64,000 bases of DNA, taken from NCBI GenBank assembly GCA_964019155.1, contig OZ025239.1, forward strand, positions 104,156,298 through 104,220,297, read 5' to 3'. The notes beneath the pieces are model-generated. The model did no database searches. It saw nothing but the letters and a program-made list of their open reading frames with translations, and had not been told where the DNA came from. This stretch comes from Osedax fenrisi. Its lineage: Eukaryota; Annelida; Polychaeta; Sabellida; Siboglinidae. Each line of letters starts with the position of its first letter. Position 1 is the stretch's first letter. Positions 1 to 12,560 of this stretch are shown piece by piece. Position numbers and translations under genes: made by a program.

Positions 1-392
1 ATAATAACCTATTTTCATAATTTGTATATGGTATACCACATCTATAGAAAAGCCTTTTAGTGAATGTCCTTTGGACTTTTTCAATTTTATTTTTTAGGCC
101 TACATATAGAAGGGCCTATATTAGAAGGGTTCCAAATACAAGAATTATATTCTAATAAAGGTCTAACATCAGTTATAAAGGCTTTTGTTAGGTAACAATA
201 GTCATTAATAATAAAGCATCTAAATATAATATTCAGAATATTAAAAGCTTTACTACATATTTGATTTATATGTGTGTCAAATGTCAGTTTAATGTTAAAA
301 ATTATTCCAAGATATTTAAACTCTGTTAGACTATTTAATTGAATATTATTTATAGTATACGAATGTGTATTGATACACCCAAATGCAATCCT

Positions 393-398
<6 letters not shown>
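1..398 (-). mobile_element. LINE fragment: C-terminal part of a non-LTR reverse transcriptase, cut by the window edge
   Basis: Read on the minus strand, 87-398 encodes the region after the RT catalytic core. It shows the thumb-type motif EFKYLGI followed by LTFDTHI, and then FITDVRPLLEYNSCIWNPS, which is typical of jockey/CR1/RTE-type LINEs. After one frame change (stop near 87) the reading continues toward position 1 as IEKVQRTFTKRLF, the next conserved block of these elements. The fragment is therefore a decayed 3' portion with at least one frameshift. It is truncated on its 5' side by a (TA)n tract at about 400 and continues past the window start. The clade cannot be fixed from this piece. 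Confidence 0.75.
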
Positions 399-442
<44 letters not shown>

Positions 443-492
443 CCTATATATAGGATATATATATCCTATAGGATAGCCTATATATAGGCTAT

Positions 493-572
493 TAAAACAT
501 CTGCAAATGTATACCCTATATATATAAACTATAGTGTATATATATATATAGTGTATACACTTGCAGATGTTT
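493..572. repeat. Short inverted repeat
   Basis: The left arm aaaacatctgcaaatgtatac and the right arm gtatacacttgcagatgttt face each other around an AT-rich loop. It could be a very small MITE or a hairpin remnant. No coding content is seen. Confidence 0.4.
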
Positions 573-619
573 TATAAATATACTTATTGTATAAAATATA
601 TAGTGATATATTTATTTAA

Positions 620-867
620 TATATTCATAACTTTAATATACATTTTTCAAAGTAAACAGTTCTGATAATTTATAACATGTCCGACTTATCCAGTATTGAC
701 ATTCTAAAACGACTATAATACATGTCTGACAATCGAAAATTACGTATTATCCAATCAGCTTATCCGATTAATTGACCATTGAACTAAATAACATCCAAAC
801 AAAACGACCAAATTTGTCCGATTTATTGAAAAATACGACTTATCCTTGGTCATAATTATCGAGAGTT

Positions 868-870
<3 letters not shown>
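620..870 (+). mobile_element. 5'-truncated copy of the pogo-like MITE at 30937-31375
   Basis: The stretch matches the second half of the element at 30937-31375. It shares agtaaacagttctgataatt-like sequence, repeated tccgacttatcc motifs and the terminal gagagttgac followed by TA. The left terminus (cagtcaactc) is missing, so only the right part survives and it is visibly diverged. Confidence 0.7.
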
Positions 871-920
<50 letters not shown>

Positions 921-1573
921 AGTAATTAAATATGATTTTAGATATTATAATATCTTTTTATATACAATATTAACTATTATTCAATTCGTTATTATTATTA
1001 TAATATTTCAACTATACATTAACTACTATTATTATAAAATCAATTAATATTATTGTAATTATTTTTATTATTCAGTTAGTATCATGAAACATATATGTTT
1101 TTTGAATACAAGTTTCGAAATCATGATAAGATAACATATATATATATATATATATATGTTAAATTTGAAAACATTTCAGATACATTTATGATTTATCATG
1201 TGTCCCAATAACAGATGATATATATATTAGAATGTTAACTAGAATATAAGATTTGAAAGTTGCAGTATTTTTGGTAACCCGCATGTATATGATTTAATGA
1301 GTTATCTTTAAATTCATATTTATATATTCTTAAACCCCTGACATCATTATCTATACGCACATATTATGATATTGTGTGTGTTTATAACGAGGGTAAACAT
1401 TGATGATGTATTTATATAACAAGTTGATCATTCACACATGTTTTATTGATAAACTATTGTTCATATTATATATTATTGTATAATTAATATATATATATAT
1501 ATATATATTTCAAGAAGTACACAATTATACGATCTCAATATTACAGACCTACTACTGCACATAAGTATCGAAG
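871..1573. other. AT-rich spacer upstream of the oxidase gene
   Basis: I see (TA)n tracts and no gene. The run ending at about 1546 (atattacag) looks like a splice acceptor only 28 bases before the oxidase ATG. A 5' UTR intron is therefore possible, but no upstream exon or promoter could be recognised. Confidence 0.4.
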
Positions 1574-3404
1574 ATGCCCGAAAACGTCAAGGTTGTGATA
1601 ATAGGAGCTGGGGTGATTGGCATGTCGACAGCCGTCAGAATTGTGGGCGGAGCTTACGACTTGACCGATACGTTGGCTCGCTGTTCTCTGGACGGTGACG
1701 CGAAGGGGGCGGAACCGAAAGAAGGCGTGGTCACCGTAGATCTGATAGCCGATAGCTTATCTCCGAACACCACTAGTGACCAGGCTGCTGGACTGTGTTT
1801 AGTAACGGAACTAAATGACACAGATCCAAAACTAATCAGGTTATTAGCTCTGAATATCTATTTTATACACATTTTAATCGAATTAATCGAACAAATTTGT
1901 AAATTAAATTGTATATTAATACTTATCCAACAATAATAATAAAATTTATTTTACTGAATAGAAATTGTATAGAAATGTAATCCAATATTAATCTATTTTA
2001 TAATTAGTTATTTTCTTCAAAATCTAAAGTTCTCTTTCGATTATTTCATTATTTTATTTATATTATTTTAGAAAAATTATTAAATTTACCATTACAAAAA
2101 GGACTTATAATCATAATCATAATATTATATATATATATATATACCTATACCTACTAATTATAACTGTATTATTTATTAATATACTCTATCCGCACTAGTA
2201 AATGGTTGGCCAGTACAATTGACCACCTGCAGGCTATCTTCCAATCAGAAGACGCCAAGGATGCCGGAGTATCAGTGTCATCCACTTACTTAATGGTAAT
2301 GATGTGAGTGTGTGTGTGTATGTGTGTGTATGTGCATATGTGTTCGTAAGAGTGTGGGTGTGTATATATACACATATGTGTGTGGGTATGCGTTAAGAAT
2401 TGTTTACGCATTAATGATTGAATGTAGTTTTATTATCTACAATTACTTATTTATTTGTAATGATAATTATATATATATATATATATGTATAATTATTTTA
2501 TATTCCAAAAATGGATAACATATATGTATATACAATAAATATAACTTATAATTTTGTTTACAATTTGTTACTAATAATATTTATACTATAGAAATAATCT
2601 CAAATCTTATCAATTATATTATTAAAATTTATATTTTTTAAATTTCTTGGATATTGATAAATTTCTCGGAAAGAATTTTCTATTGTTATTTTTTGAAAAA
2701 TGTTATGGTCTGATTTTTTATATTATTTAAAAAATCTATTTAATATGTAAAGTATACATTTATCGAACACATGATATAGCAACTAAGTATGAAAAAATCA
2801 TTAAAAAAATGATAGATAAATATTAATTTTTCAAACTGATGGCAAGTCCTCCTGAACAAATATAGAAGTTCACACGATATTTCACGACAACGCATTATAT
2901 GTTCAGGCATGCATGTGTTTGTATTAGCATATCATACGTGTGTGGATACAAGTGCTGGCTACGTGCGTGTAGTTGTGTGTGTGTGTGCCTTCGTATTAAC
3001 TATACACCTACACACACACCCACACACCCGTATAGATCAATAAGCCTATAGAGCTACCGGACAAGAACATCGTGAACTCGTTTCTATCGTGTCACGAACT
3101 GAAGGAACATCAGTATCCTTTAAAGGGGTCAGGGTTCAGTTCGGCCATTAGCTTAACCACAATGATGGCCGAGTGTAAGAAGTATCTCCCGTGGATGCAA
3201 GAACGGTTAGTATCAGTAGTATACTACTAGAGTATATATACATGTCTTATATATATATATGTCTTATATGTCTTATATTTGTTATTCTTGTAATGTTGTT
3301 ATCAAGTTGAGTGGGAAAATACCTAGTCAAGCTTTGCTTTGTGTTTTCCTGAGTGTTTACACTCTATCTAGTTATAATATATACATATAGAGATATCTCT
3401 CTAT

Positions 3405-3445
<41 letters not shown>

Positions 3446-5908
3446 TTGATAGATAGGTAGATTGGAATTATTTATAAATGGATACTACCCTCTTTGTAAG
3501 CATACATTACGAGATAATATCTGGTACTTTCCTTTGAGTAGACATTGAATTGTTTTGTCTGTACTCAATAAACTATTTTAAACTCAATTCAATTCAAAAA
3601 ACACTTCCGTAATAATACATACAATTAATACTCGTGGAAGTGTTATTAGCGATGGTGTTTAAATAATGATAATAATGATAATAATAATAACCCAGTAAGT
3701 AAAGTAATCAGTGATAGTAGTTAGCTAATAGTTTGATCATCATCATGATTTGTGATTAACTGATCATAATATCATTGGTATAGCCGTAATACATAGGTGT
3801 TCTACAGCAAGTGTTACAGTGTGTGTATACACTGCAGTTAGATGTATACACCATATAGGTGGTGTTAAGAAGCAGCCCATGGGGATGCATTAACACATTC
3901 ATTATATATTCATTAAATTGCACATTAATTATGTTTTTATTTTCAGCTTTCTAAAGAATAAGGTGAACTTTATAAACAAAAAAGTCACGAATATCGAAGA
4001 GGTAAGTACACGCGCGCGCGTGTGTGTGTGCGTGAGAATGTATGCCTGTACACGCACGTATGTGTGTATATATTGAATAGGTTCAACGACAATTTAAACT
4101 ATATACATATATAAACTCTTCCCGACTGTCTAAATGAGAAACTTTTTTGTTTTAAAAAGTTCTGGACAGTATAGAAATAAATATTTTATACTATTATTAT
4201 GTAATTATTGTGTAATATTATAGGTATACATATAATATAGAACATGTGTATTATTATAAGTATACCTATAATATACATACACGTTATACTATATACTATA
4301 ATATATAGTATAACGTGTATATTATACGTATAATTATAATAGGCCTACATATTTTATATATTACATATAGGTTACATACATACACCTATGTTATATAATT
4401 ATTGAAATCAACATTTATTGTATTCACTATACCTACAAATATAATATCGGATAAAGAATTTATATTGTTTTCGAATATAAATTTTAAATATTATAAAGAC
4501 ATATAGACATATATGTGGTTGGGCTTATAACATATTTTCTGGTATATAGCTGGTATATATATAGATATATATAACACCCCTTAAATACCCCTTAAACACC
4601 CCTTAATTACCCCTATAGGTACCTGTTATACCGCGATCATTACAGCTAATTAGTGTAAACCATGGGTGTGATGACGCATCATGTAACACATTATATTTCA
4701 TTTCTAATTTCAATATAATATCTATATTGTCTATATTCGATATTATATTGAATATAAAATTATACGGGATTTATTATGGCATTTATTCACATTGTTATAT
4801 ATAGTATGAATATTTATGTGTGTATACACACATATATATATATATGTGTGTGTGTGTTTGTGTGTGTGTGTGTATGTGTGTGTATGTGTGTGTGTATTAA
4901 TGTATGGGTGTGTATTATTCAATATGTGTGCATTACTGTATATACTAATTTATATTAATATATATAATATATGAAATGCCACATTAAAGTTATACGAAGA
5001 CTACGATATCATCATTAACTGTACGGGAATCGGAGCAAATGAACTGTTAAAAGATAATGAAGTATATCCTGGTAGAGGTCAAATACTCAAGGTCAAACTA
5101 AGTACAAACACTACCTTATTAACTGATATCAAGCTATAACGTATACATATATAGTGTGTACGTAGTTGTAGACAACTGTGTACATTATAATTTAAGACAA
5201 TACGGTATATTATTTGTATTTATTATGTTTTGTACAAGTTAATATTTATTGATCAGCGAAATATATTTTTTTAATAATATAAAACAATATATATATATAT
5301 ATATATACGATTACTGTATAACACGACGCACGCCGCATCACGTGACAGGTGGAAGCTCCGTGGATTAAACACGCCTACCTAGACGACTTCACTTACGTAA
5401 TCCCGGGTATCGATTACGTCACGGTGGGGGGAACAATGCAACGGGACAACTGGTCGCTGAAGCTCGACGACGCCGATAGAGAGGACATCTGGAAGAGGTG
5501 TTGCACCCTGGTGCCCAGTCTCAAGGTTATATAAAGGACACCGCCACCACCACCAGCGGCGTAGGCAGCGGGCGATAATATGCGTACACATATAATACAT
5601 TATTAATTGTAAACAACATATTATTCTCTGTTCCGTATTGAGCACATTTTATATTTTTAACAAATTATATTTATATATCTCATATTTTTCTCTCGTTTTA
5701 GAGTAATTTTTTATTTTTTACTAAATATAGTAACTGTATTTTATTTATATTTTCAAATTTACTTATAATACTCTAGAGTCTAGAATATCCAATATATATA
5801 TTGATACATATATGATTGGGGAAATTCAGGATAAAACATTACATTGTTTATTAATCCCCCCATTATTAATTTCCTGTTGACAGGAATGATAAACCTGGTT
5901 TATTTTAT

Positions 5909-5954
<46 letters not shown>

Positions 5955-7494
5955 GACTATTAGTTTTACGTTATTCCATTATTGTTGTTTATAACATAAA
6001 TTATAAGTCATTTATTAGTCATTTTAATAAGTCTATTATTCTATGTTTATTCAACCTAGATGAAAACATACAAATATAAACATACATAAGAAAAATGTCA
6101 TAATGTGTTATTATTGTTATTACAACAATATCATAATATGAAAGCAATAGCAGCGTTTGTTATATTACAACTATAGTTGATACGATTACATATATGATAC
6201 GTACCTGTCAGTTAGTGTAAACGTGTCATAATATTCGGGAGAGATGACAAGGTTACTTTTCTATACTGTACACTGTACAGTATACAGTATTACGTAATTT
6301 TTAATATTCTACATACATATAGAATCTAGTATATGCTAAATAATAACCGAACATATACACAATGTGGTTATAACACGTATATAATAACATTATACACGCA
6401 TACGATACCCTTTATTATACGTGTTAAATTTGTAGTTTAATTTTTGTATACGTTAATGGAATAGTATTTTTTTAAATAAATCGTATGTATATATGTATTA
6501 CATGTTATGCTAATTGAATAGTATATTATAGTAATTTAATGGTGTTACTGCGATTCTAAACTTTAGAACCGTAGCATCTACAGCATACTCTCAGATTTCT
6601 CTAAGGAAAATCTTTGCGAAATGCTTCGTAAAATCTTTGGCGTACCGTTAGAATCGTAGTAACGCGCTCGCTGTGAATATTCTATATATAAGTCACGTGT
6701 TCACAGAAAGGTAAGATAATCGGACAAGGCGTCGGACTCAGACCATGCCGGTCAAGCGTACGACTGACCTCCGACATCGTACAAGTTAAGGACACCGACA
6801 GACAGGTTAGCCGAGCCAGTAACGTCGTCTAGAACTTATGTGTTACATCTGGAATGTTCGGCGAAGGTGCTTGACCGTGACGTAATAACGAGTGTGCGCG
6901 TGTGCGTGTGCTTGTTACGTAACATCGTGTAATCGCACACTAAAGGCATAGGTTATAGTCATGTATGTATCGTCTACGGTCGATCTGTATCAAATATGGC
7001 CGCCGTGTTTAAATTACGATATACGAGGTCAAATTCAACATAATCATTTCGATATTTAACGCACATACATTTAGTATACATGATAACATTATATGGAAAA
7101 TGCACATGTAGTACATATAATATATATATATATATAAATCAGTTGTTATTATAATTTTAAACTATACAACGATGCATGTAAAGTATTTTAAATTTGACCT
7201 CGCCAATCGTAATCAAAACAAACGGGGTCATATTCTCCCTACAGTCGTGAACTTTAAATATAATTAAATTACACGAATAAACTGTATAATATATTAAATA
7301 TATTAAATACATATTAATTTTTGAAATATCTACGCCTCTATATCACTATCCTAACCAATAGCGTGTCTTTTAACTAGGTCACGGTGATTCATAATTACGG
7401 GCATGGTGAAGGCGGAGTCTCTCTGAGCTGGGGATGCGCCGAAGATGCGTATCTACTGTACGCGCAAGCCGTGGATAGATTACGTAACGCCTAG
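1574..7494 (+). CDS. DDO: D-aspartate oxidase-like flavoenzyme (DAO/DDO family), 8 exons
   Basis: FAD-dependent oxidative deamination of a D-amino acid is the family reaction. Exons: 1574-1839, 2199-2295, 3036-3205, 3947-4001, 4990-5091, 5349-5525, 6707-6805 and 7378-7494. All introns are GT-AG and all phases agree, giving 360 residues (family usually about 340-350). Visible motifs are the dinucleotide-binding VVIIGAGVIGMSTA at residues 7-20, TTSDQAAGL near 67-75, the KKYLPW block in exon 3, IINCTGIGANELL in exon 5, RGQILKVEAPW across exons 5/6, GLRPCRSSVRL in exon 7 (substrate-carboxylate Arg about 301), and the C-terminal signature VIHNYGHGEGG in exon 8. The GHGxGG spacing resembles D-aspartate oxidase more than D-amino-acid oxidase. 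By eye, Met260 sits where DDO has a substrate-specificity Arg, so the substrate is uncertain. There is an insertion of about 25 residues after the first helix. The C-terminus (RLRNA) is not a peroxisomal PTS1. The exon 5 donor (gtcaaa) is weak. Confidence 0.93.
3535..3600 (+). mobile_element. Probable LINE 3' tail remnant in oxidase intron 3
   Basis: The text tgtactcaataaactatttt followed by actcaattcaattcaa resembles the 3' end and pentanucleotide tail of the LINE that ends at 57175 (ttgaattgaattgaat). Only the tail is visible and nothing coding is left. Confidence 0.35.
4576..4619 (+). repeat. C-rich minisatellite, about 11-bp unit
   Basis: Four imperfect units of the form accccttaaat lie in oxidase intron 4. 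The array is too short and too diverged to be telomeric. Confidence 0.5.
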
Positions 7495-7724
7495 GCGTGA
7501 TAACCTAGTGAACTCTCGGTAACCTCTAACCACGTGATAAGGGGGCGTGGTTACCGAGCGTAACGCTGGCAAAGATCGAGATCTATACACTACACTCGGA
7601 GAGGATACTTCGATACTTGCGTGGTCACAACCCATGTAGGTAGTATCTATAGGTACTATATACCTACGTGACTTAATTATCGATTGTGATTTAATTATAA
7701 AGTTATTATATTATATTGTTATAC

Positions 7725-7730
7725 AATAAA
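7725..7730 (+). promoter_or_regulatory. Polyadenylation signal of the oxidase gene
   Basis: An AATAAA hexamer lies about 230 bases after the oxidase stop codon on the same strand. It is the first canonical hexamer I see downstream. This is inferred from position and sequence only. Confidence 0.5.
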
Positions 7731-8604
7731 CATCACCGTTTTAAATGAGAATTTAAAAGTGCTTCTTTGTGTTCCTCACGTACCTTTTTAGATAGAAACC
7801 TTAAATTAGTGATTATATATATAAATATATAACTATATTATATATATAACTTTATAACTATATATTCTTTATATTCATATTTAGCTGACATTCCTATTTA
7901 GAACCTCATGAGATCACAACTCCTCTCCCGCTATACGTATCTCTCCCCCTATAGGGTAGAAGTGTACTTTTAAAATATAACTCGATGAATGTGAAATTAT
8001 CTCATTATTAAATAATCTTTGATGTGTGCTGTTATATCTAAATAAGATATTCTAATATCGGCCTAATTTATACCTGCATCCGGAAAACCTTCTAAACAAT
8101 CTATTCAGCGAACACATTCTTCTATATATATATTGTTAACAATATATTGTTATTGAGCTGAACTTACATTGTCCATAAAAGGGCTAACCAGATTACTATT
8201 GATAACAAATATTCACATTTCTTCTGCAATTTAGTACCCATGACTAATCCTCGTGATTCATACATTGGCAATAAACCCACCGGGAGTTACTGGTTGTGCT
8301 TTACTTAACAATGACGGTAATATTATTAAAGAATACGTATTAGTTTATTAGTGGTAGTTGAAATCACTCGTATATGATGTAATGTATACATTACAAAGAA
8401 AATATATTGTATCAATAGATGCAATTATACATTTATTTTGAACCTTGAATATTTTTCATTTCCGTTTCAAATATGTAAACAATTGTTACGAAATGATGAC
8501 ATATAAGTAAGGTCATATAACGTAAATGTATTAAGGTTATAGTTAAATTTATTTATTTATGCTTTCAAGTCTAACTTCAAAGCTTTTAAACGCTATAGCG
8601 TATA
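7731..8604. other. Spacer between the oxidase gene and a hAT-like element
   Basis: AT-rich sequence with no coding region, RNA gene or repeat family that I can recognise. Confidence 0.35.
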
Positions 8605-9478
8605 CCTATAGGCAGAGCTGGGCAGTAATGCCGATACAGTATCTATTAAGGCAATAAATCAGTATCGTAGATACATTTGTATTTGTATTTGTAATTATTA
8701 TAAAAATTATAAAAGTATTTGTAATCGTATCTATTAGTCATAAATAGTATCTACGATACGTATCTACTAAGACAATTATGTAAATAGATACATTTTATTA
8801 AATAATATATCATTTGGACATCATATGTATTTTGTATCAATATTTTATATTATCATATTATAAATTAAATTTAATATATATAAATCATTAATATATTTTT
8901 AATCAAATATCTTTTGTAAATATTGAAATTAATTCATTGTTAAAAATTATGATATATCAATTATAGTGATATTCTCAAAAACCATTATATACATTTATTG
9001 AAAACAAAGACATTATTTTGATAATATATTGTATATACTAATTGATTTATAATTCAAAATTATATATTACTTTGAAAGATAAAATTATTTTAATAAATAT
9101 GATTAATCTAAATAATAATAATTAATAATATATTAATAATTTATTTTTTGTATATTTGATAATTTACTATATTCGTGTTGAACATTCGAAATTAAAGGTC
9201 TCTGATTATTTTGAGTTGAAAAATAGTATATTGTAATAATGTATATTTCTCTATAGTATGTAATGGCTCATAGTATAATTTCAGATGAAATAAATGCTGG
9301 TATACCAGCGTGTGTACAACCAGTGTATACACTAAAAGATTCATCGTGGGTATCATTAAATGTCATTAAATGTCAACAAATTTATTCTATATAATTTATT
9401 GAAGAACACGTTATAAGGTAACACGTTGTAAGTATTTAATATGTCCTTTTAAAAGGGGTATCCCACAACCAGTTTTTC

Positions 9479-10550
9479 CGGAAATAATGTCCGGAATTGT
9501 TTGCTAGAAAGTTATTTTCTAGCAAGTTAACTATAATTTTAGTTACTTGTTAACAGTTACCTAATTCGTTTAAGCACTTCCATCAACTTCTTTATGGAAG
9601 TTTTCGGACGTGCTTTTTAATGTATTTATTGAGAAAACGGCATGTTTTGAGATTTAAATTGAGTATTACAGTTGAGTCAATTGACCGGATATGGTGAAGT
9701 AGATCATTCCAGATTTTTGGAGCATAGACGGAGAAAGATTTATGTTGGGAAGATGTTAAATATGATAGAACTGGAATTTTTAATTTGAATTTGTTTATTT
9801 TTGTTGTTATAAATAGTTATGTTGGGAAGTTAGTAAGTTGGCGAGATAGTCTGGTGTATTATAGTGAGTAGATAAATGTATGATGAGTGAAATATTATAA
9901 ATTATACTGGATTTTATTGGCAGCCAATGTAAGTTGGTTCTTAGAGGAGATATATGTTGTCTGGAATGTTTAGCTATGTTGAAAAATATATAAATCCGAT
10001 AGCTGTGTTTTGAAGGCGTTGGAGTTTATTTATTAGATTGTGAGGAGGCATATATGTCCCTATAGGGACCGGAATTATAGTAATCAATGTGGGGTACAAT
10101 GAGGTATGTAGCGAGAAGATTGCAGTATTAAAATTAATGAAGGGTATTATTGTTCGTAAGTTTTGTAGTATGTAGTTAATTGACTGTGATAGTGATTTAG
10201 TCAGAATTTTAAATGTTAGTGTTGGGTCGATTAATATACCAAGGGTTTTTACTTTATTAGCATAAGAAATACTCAAATTGTTAATGGTAATTTGCGGTGT
10301 AAGGAATATAGTAGTAGATGTTTTAATATGCAATGATTCAGTTTTAAGACAGTTTAGTGATAAGGAGTTGTTTATAATTTATAAGGATATTATGGTCAAG
10401 GGTATAGAAGGCAGCTGATAAATTAAGGAGAATGTAGTGAGTTATCCCATAACTTTCCGATAATTTTCGGGAAATATAGTGACTTAAAATGGGTCCCACT
10501 ACAACTTGCTAGAATATCACTTTCTAGAAAACATTTCGGGATATTATTCC
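9479..10550. mobile_element. Nested inverted-repeat unit carrying a LINE fragment
   Basis: About 50 bases at 9479-9528 (ggaaataatgtccggaattg, then ctagaaagttattttctagc) recur in inverted orientation at 10503-10550 with roughly 80% similarity by eye. Between the arms lies a minus-strand LINE remnant. The structure could be a separate TIR element that captured a LINE, or a LINE flanked by an older palindrome. Confidence 0.5.
9600..10400 (-). pseudogene. LINE reverse transcriptase C-terminal fragment (CR1/L2-like)
   Basis: The minus-strand ORF 9974-10333 has VKTLGILIDPTLTF and NKLQRLQNTAIGFI, the post-catalytic region of CR1/L2-type RTs. Further downstream in other frames the conserved tail LHWLPIKSSI, TPDYLANLL and APKIWNDLLHHIRS can be read, followed by the element end near 9600. 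Several frame changes and stops make it non-functional. Confidence 0.7.
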
Positions 10551-10591
10551 GTGTAATGTACCTTGATATGTACTATCAAATTCGACATCGA

Positions 10592-10635
<44 letters not shown>

Positions 10636-10880
10636 TATTATATGATATAATATATATCTATATAATTAATAAATCTATATGTTTATATATATTTTATATA
10701 ATTATAATGTATTTGTATCTACTAAGATGTATCTACTAAGAAAATTCTGTATTTGTAATTGTATCTACTATTATTTTTTTTAAAGTAATTGTAGTTGTAT
10801 CTATTATAAGAAAAAATTGTGTAATTGTAATTGTATCTATTATAATTTTTTTGAGTATCGTGCCCAGCTCTGCCTATAGG

Positions 10881-11394
10881 TAAAAATTACTCATTTCGTA
10901 ACTTATATGATATTAACAAAAGTGCTCAAACTATGGATACAAAAACGTGCATTATAAAATTAATTATTAGCTAAATAAAGGTAATAATAGTATCTTGTAA
11001 ATTATATATATATGTATGTTTGTATTATGTATTATACACTACTGACCCTCACCATCTACTAGACTGTGTTTCACAGTATCCTTCGCTTATACCACTATCA
11101 CATTACGTATACATCTTATTAATACCTATATCAGAATGTCAATACATTACGCAATCTACAAATAATCACTTTCATGTTTATTCGCGTTATATTAAACTGT
11201 ATTATATTCTAAATTCTCATCTACGCTTATTCTCAATGTATTGCATATATGCGTTTATTACACATGCTTTATCCCTTATACTTTTGCTTCTATCAAATAA
11301 GTTTCTATTAAATACGTTTTAAGACTGATTTTCTCAATATATAGCATTTCCTTCGTGTTAACTCGATAATTCCCTCCTTATCATCAATAATATA
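10881..11394. other. AT-rich spacer
   Basis: The stretch contains a 100-codon open frame (11020-11322, +) rich in Tyr, Leu and Ile. It has no recognisable domain and no flanking splice logic, and I treat it as chance. Nothing else is seen. Confidence 0.3.
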
Positions 11395-12025
11395 TATTTT
11401 TAAATTAATCATTTTAAGTATCTAAATAATAAAAATTTTAGATTTAGCTTTATTGTTAGTATTAATATTATAACGCACGCGATTTTTTATGAAAATCAGA
11501 ATAGTTCATTTATTTTATATATAACAATGAAGTATCAGGAATAGCTATAATTAATAAATAATAGATAGGAAAATAATCAAAACAGAGCAACGCCGGGTCG
11601 GGTATGGTTGGTTATAGGGTGTCCGTATTAAGACATCTATAGTGTCCGTATTAGGAACTTATATGATCTCTAGATATGTGCTTATAACTTAATGAATATG
11701 TGATAACAAATATAGAAATTATATAAATAATTTTAGAATTCTTTATTTTTTAATATAATATAATATCGATAATATTAATAATATCGATACATTTGTATAA
11801 TCTTGAGAAGGTTTTAAGTATCATTTTTTTTTCATAAATTTAAAAAAATAAAAAAATCAGTTTATTGGATATATCAGTAATATTTTGAATAATTAAAAAA
11901 TAAAAAATACTTTTTAAGACTATTTATATAATTATGAATATTTTATTCATTAAATATTTTTTTTGTAGGATGTATGGTTTCTGAGATACCGAGAGTGTCC
12001 GTATTCGTATTCGGTTATTTTCCCC
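11395..12025 (-). mobile_element. Truncated TAGGGGA-ended TIR element (gtccgtatt family)
   Basis: In reverse orientation this piece matches 23973 to about 24490. It shares the end ggggaaaataaccgaatac, the block ctcggtatctcag and the interior cgcgtgcg region. It carries tgtccgtatt repeats near its ends. The right end (tcccc at 12021-12025) is followed by TA. The partner terminus is missing, so the copy is truncated. Confidence 0.65.
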
Positions 12026-12027
12026 TA

Positions 12028-12355
12028 TTCAACATTATAAAAAACCAATTGTAATAATATTACAGAATTTATAATTATCTACTATTTTTATTTTATATTA
12101 TAATAATACAATTATTTATACCACGATTATTTTAGGGGGTCGGTAATAGGAGAAGGGGGTCGGTATTAGGTACATTTATCCTATTACCGACCCCCTGTTT
12201 ATTCTTGTAAATATAATGATATCAACATTTTAAAGTAGCCACATTATTCATTGCCATAATATTACCCTAATTACAAAATTTCAAATAAATATATTTAATA
12301 TTGAACAAGTTTTTACAAATAATCATTTAGGGGTCATTAATCAGAGACTTTCCCC
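12028..12355 (-). mobile_element. Truncated TAGGGGA-ended TIR element (ggtcggtaatagg family)
   Basis: In reverse this matches 41866 to about 42150. It shares the terminus gactttcccc followed by TA, the ggggtcggtaatagg repeats and the AT-rich interior. It abuts the previous truncated element at a TA near 12026. Confidence 0.65.
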
Positions 12356-12419
12356 TATTGCTCACATATATTTTGTTACCTATTATTGTATACTTATTAC
12401 AGGCGTCGATATCGTATAT

Positions 12420-12560
12420 CAACAAGTGATACCAGCGCACGCACGTCGTCCGCCTAGTGCCTGGTATCACGCACGCACATTCCTGCCGTCTCGCATGACC
12501 GCCCACGTGCAGACGGCTGCCTATATATATAGCGGACCGCCGAGATGTATAGGCAGTGCG
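12420..12560 (+). promoter_or_regulatory. GC-rich islet with TATA-like box and inverted motif
   Basis: In a very AT-rich context this stretch is GC-rich. It contains gtgataccag followed by cgcacgcac, and then ctggtatcac again followed by cgcacgcac, so the first motif is an inverted repeat. It ends in ctatatatatagcggaccgc. The composition and the TATA-like run suggest a promoter or transposon end. No start codon with a convincing ORF follows, so the role is open. Confidence 0.3.

Larger units (their letters stand above)
8613..10872. mobile_element. Non-autonomous hAT-like DNA transposon, 2.26 kb
   Basis: The ends are CAGAGCTGGGCA and its inverse TGCCCAGCTCTG. They are flanked on both sides by the identical 8-bp palindromic target duplication CCTATAGG (8605-8612 and 10873-10880), the hallmark of hAT insertion. 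Subterminal regions carry many short repeats of the type gtatct, gtatttg and attgtaattgtatctac, which are likely transposase-binding iterons. No transposase is present. The interior holds a LINE fragment bracketed by its own inverted repeat. The perfect target duplication suggests moderate age. Confidence 0.85.

Noticed and set aside
2296..2310. Alternative exon 2 donor at gtgagtg in the oxidase gene
   Set aside because: It is closer to consensus but would put exon 3 out of frame; the gtaatg donor after TYLM keeps phase 0.
2312..2518. 68-codon ORF of Cys-Val repeats (also 4776-4958)
   Set aside because: It is the translation of GT/TA microsatellite sequence in oxidase introns.
5379..5645. 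88-codon minus-strand ORF over oxidase exon 6
   Set aside because: It is the antisense shadow of a well-supported exon.
11020..11322. 100-codon plus-strand ORF
   Set aside because: No domain, no homology recognised, no flanking gene structure; likely chance.
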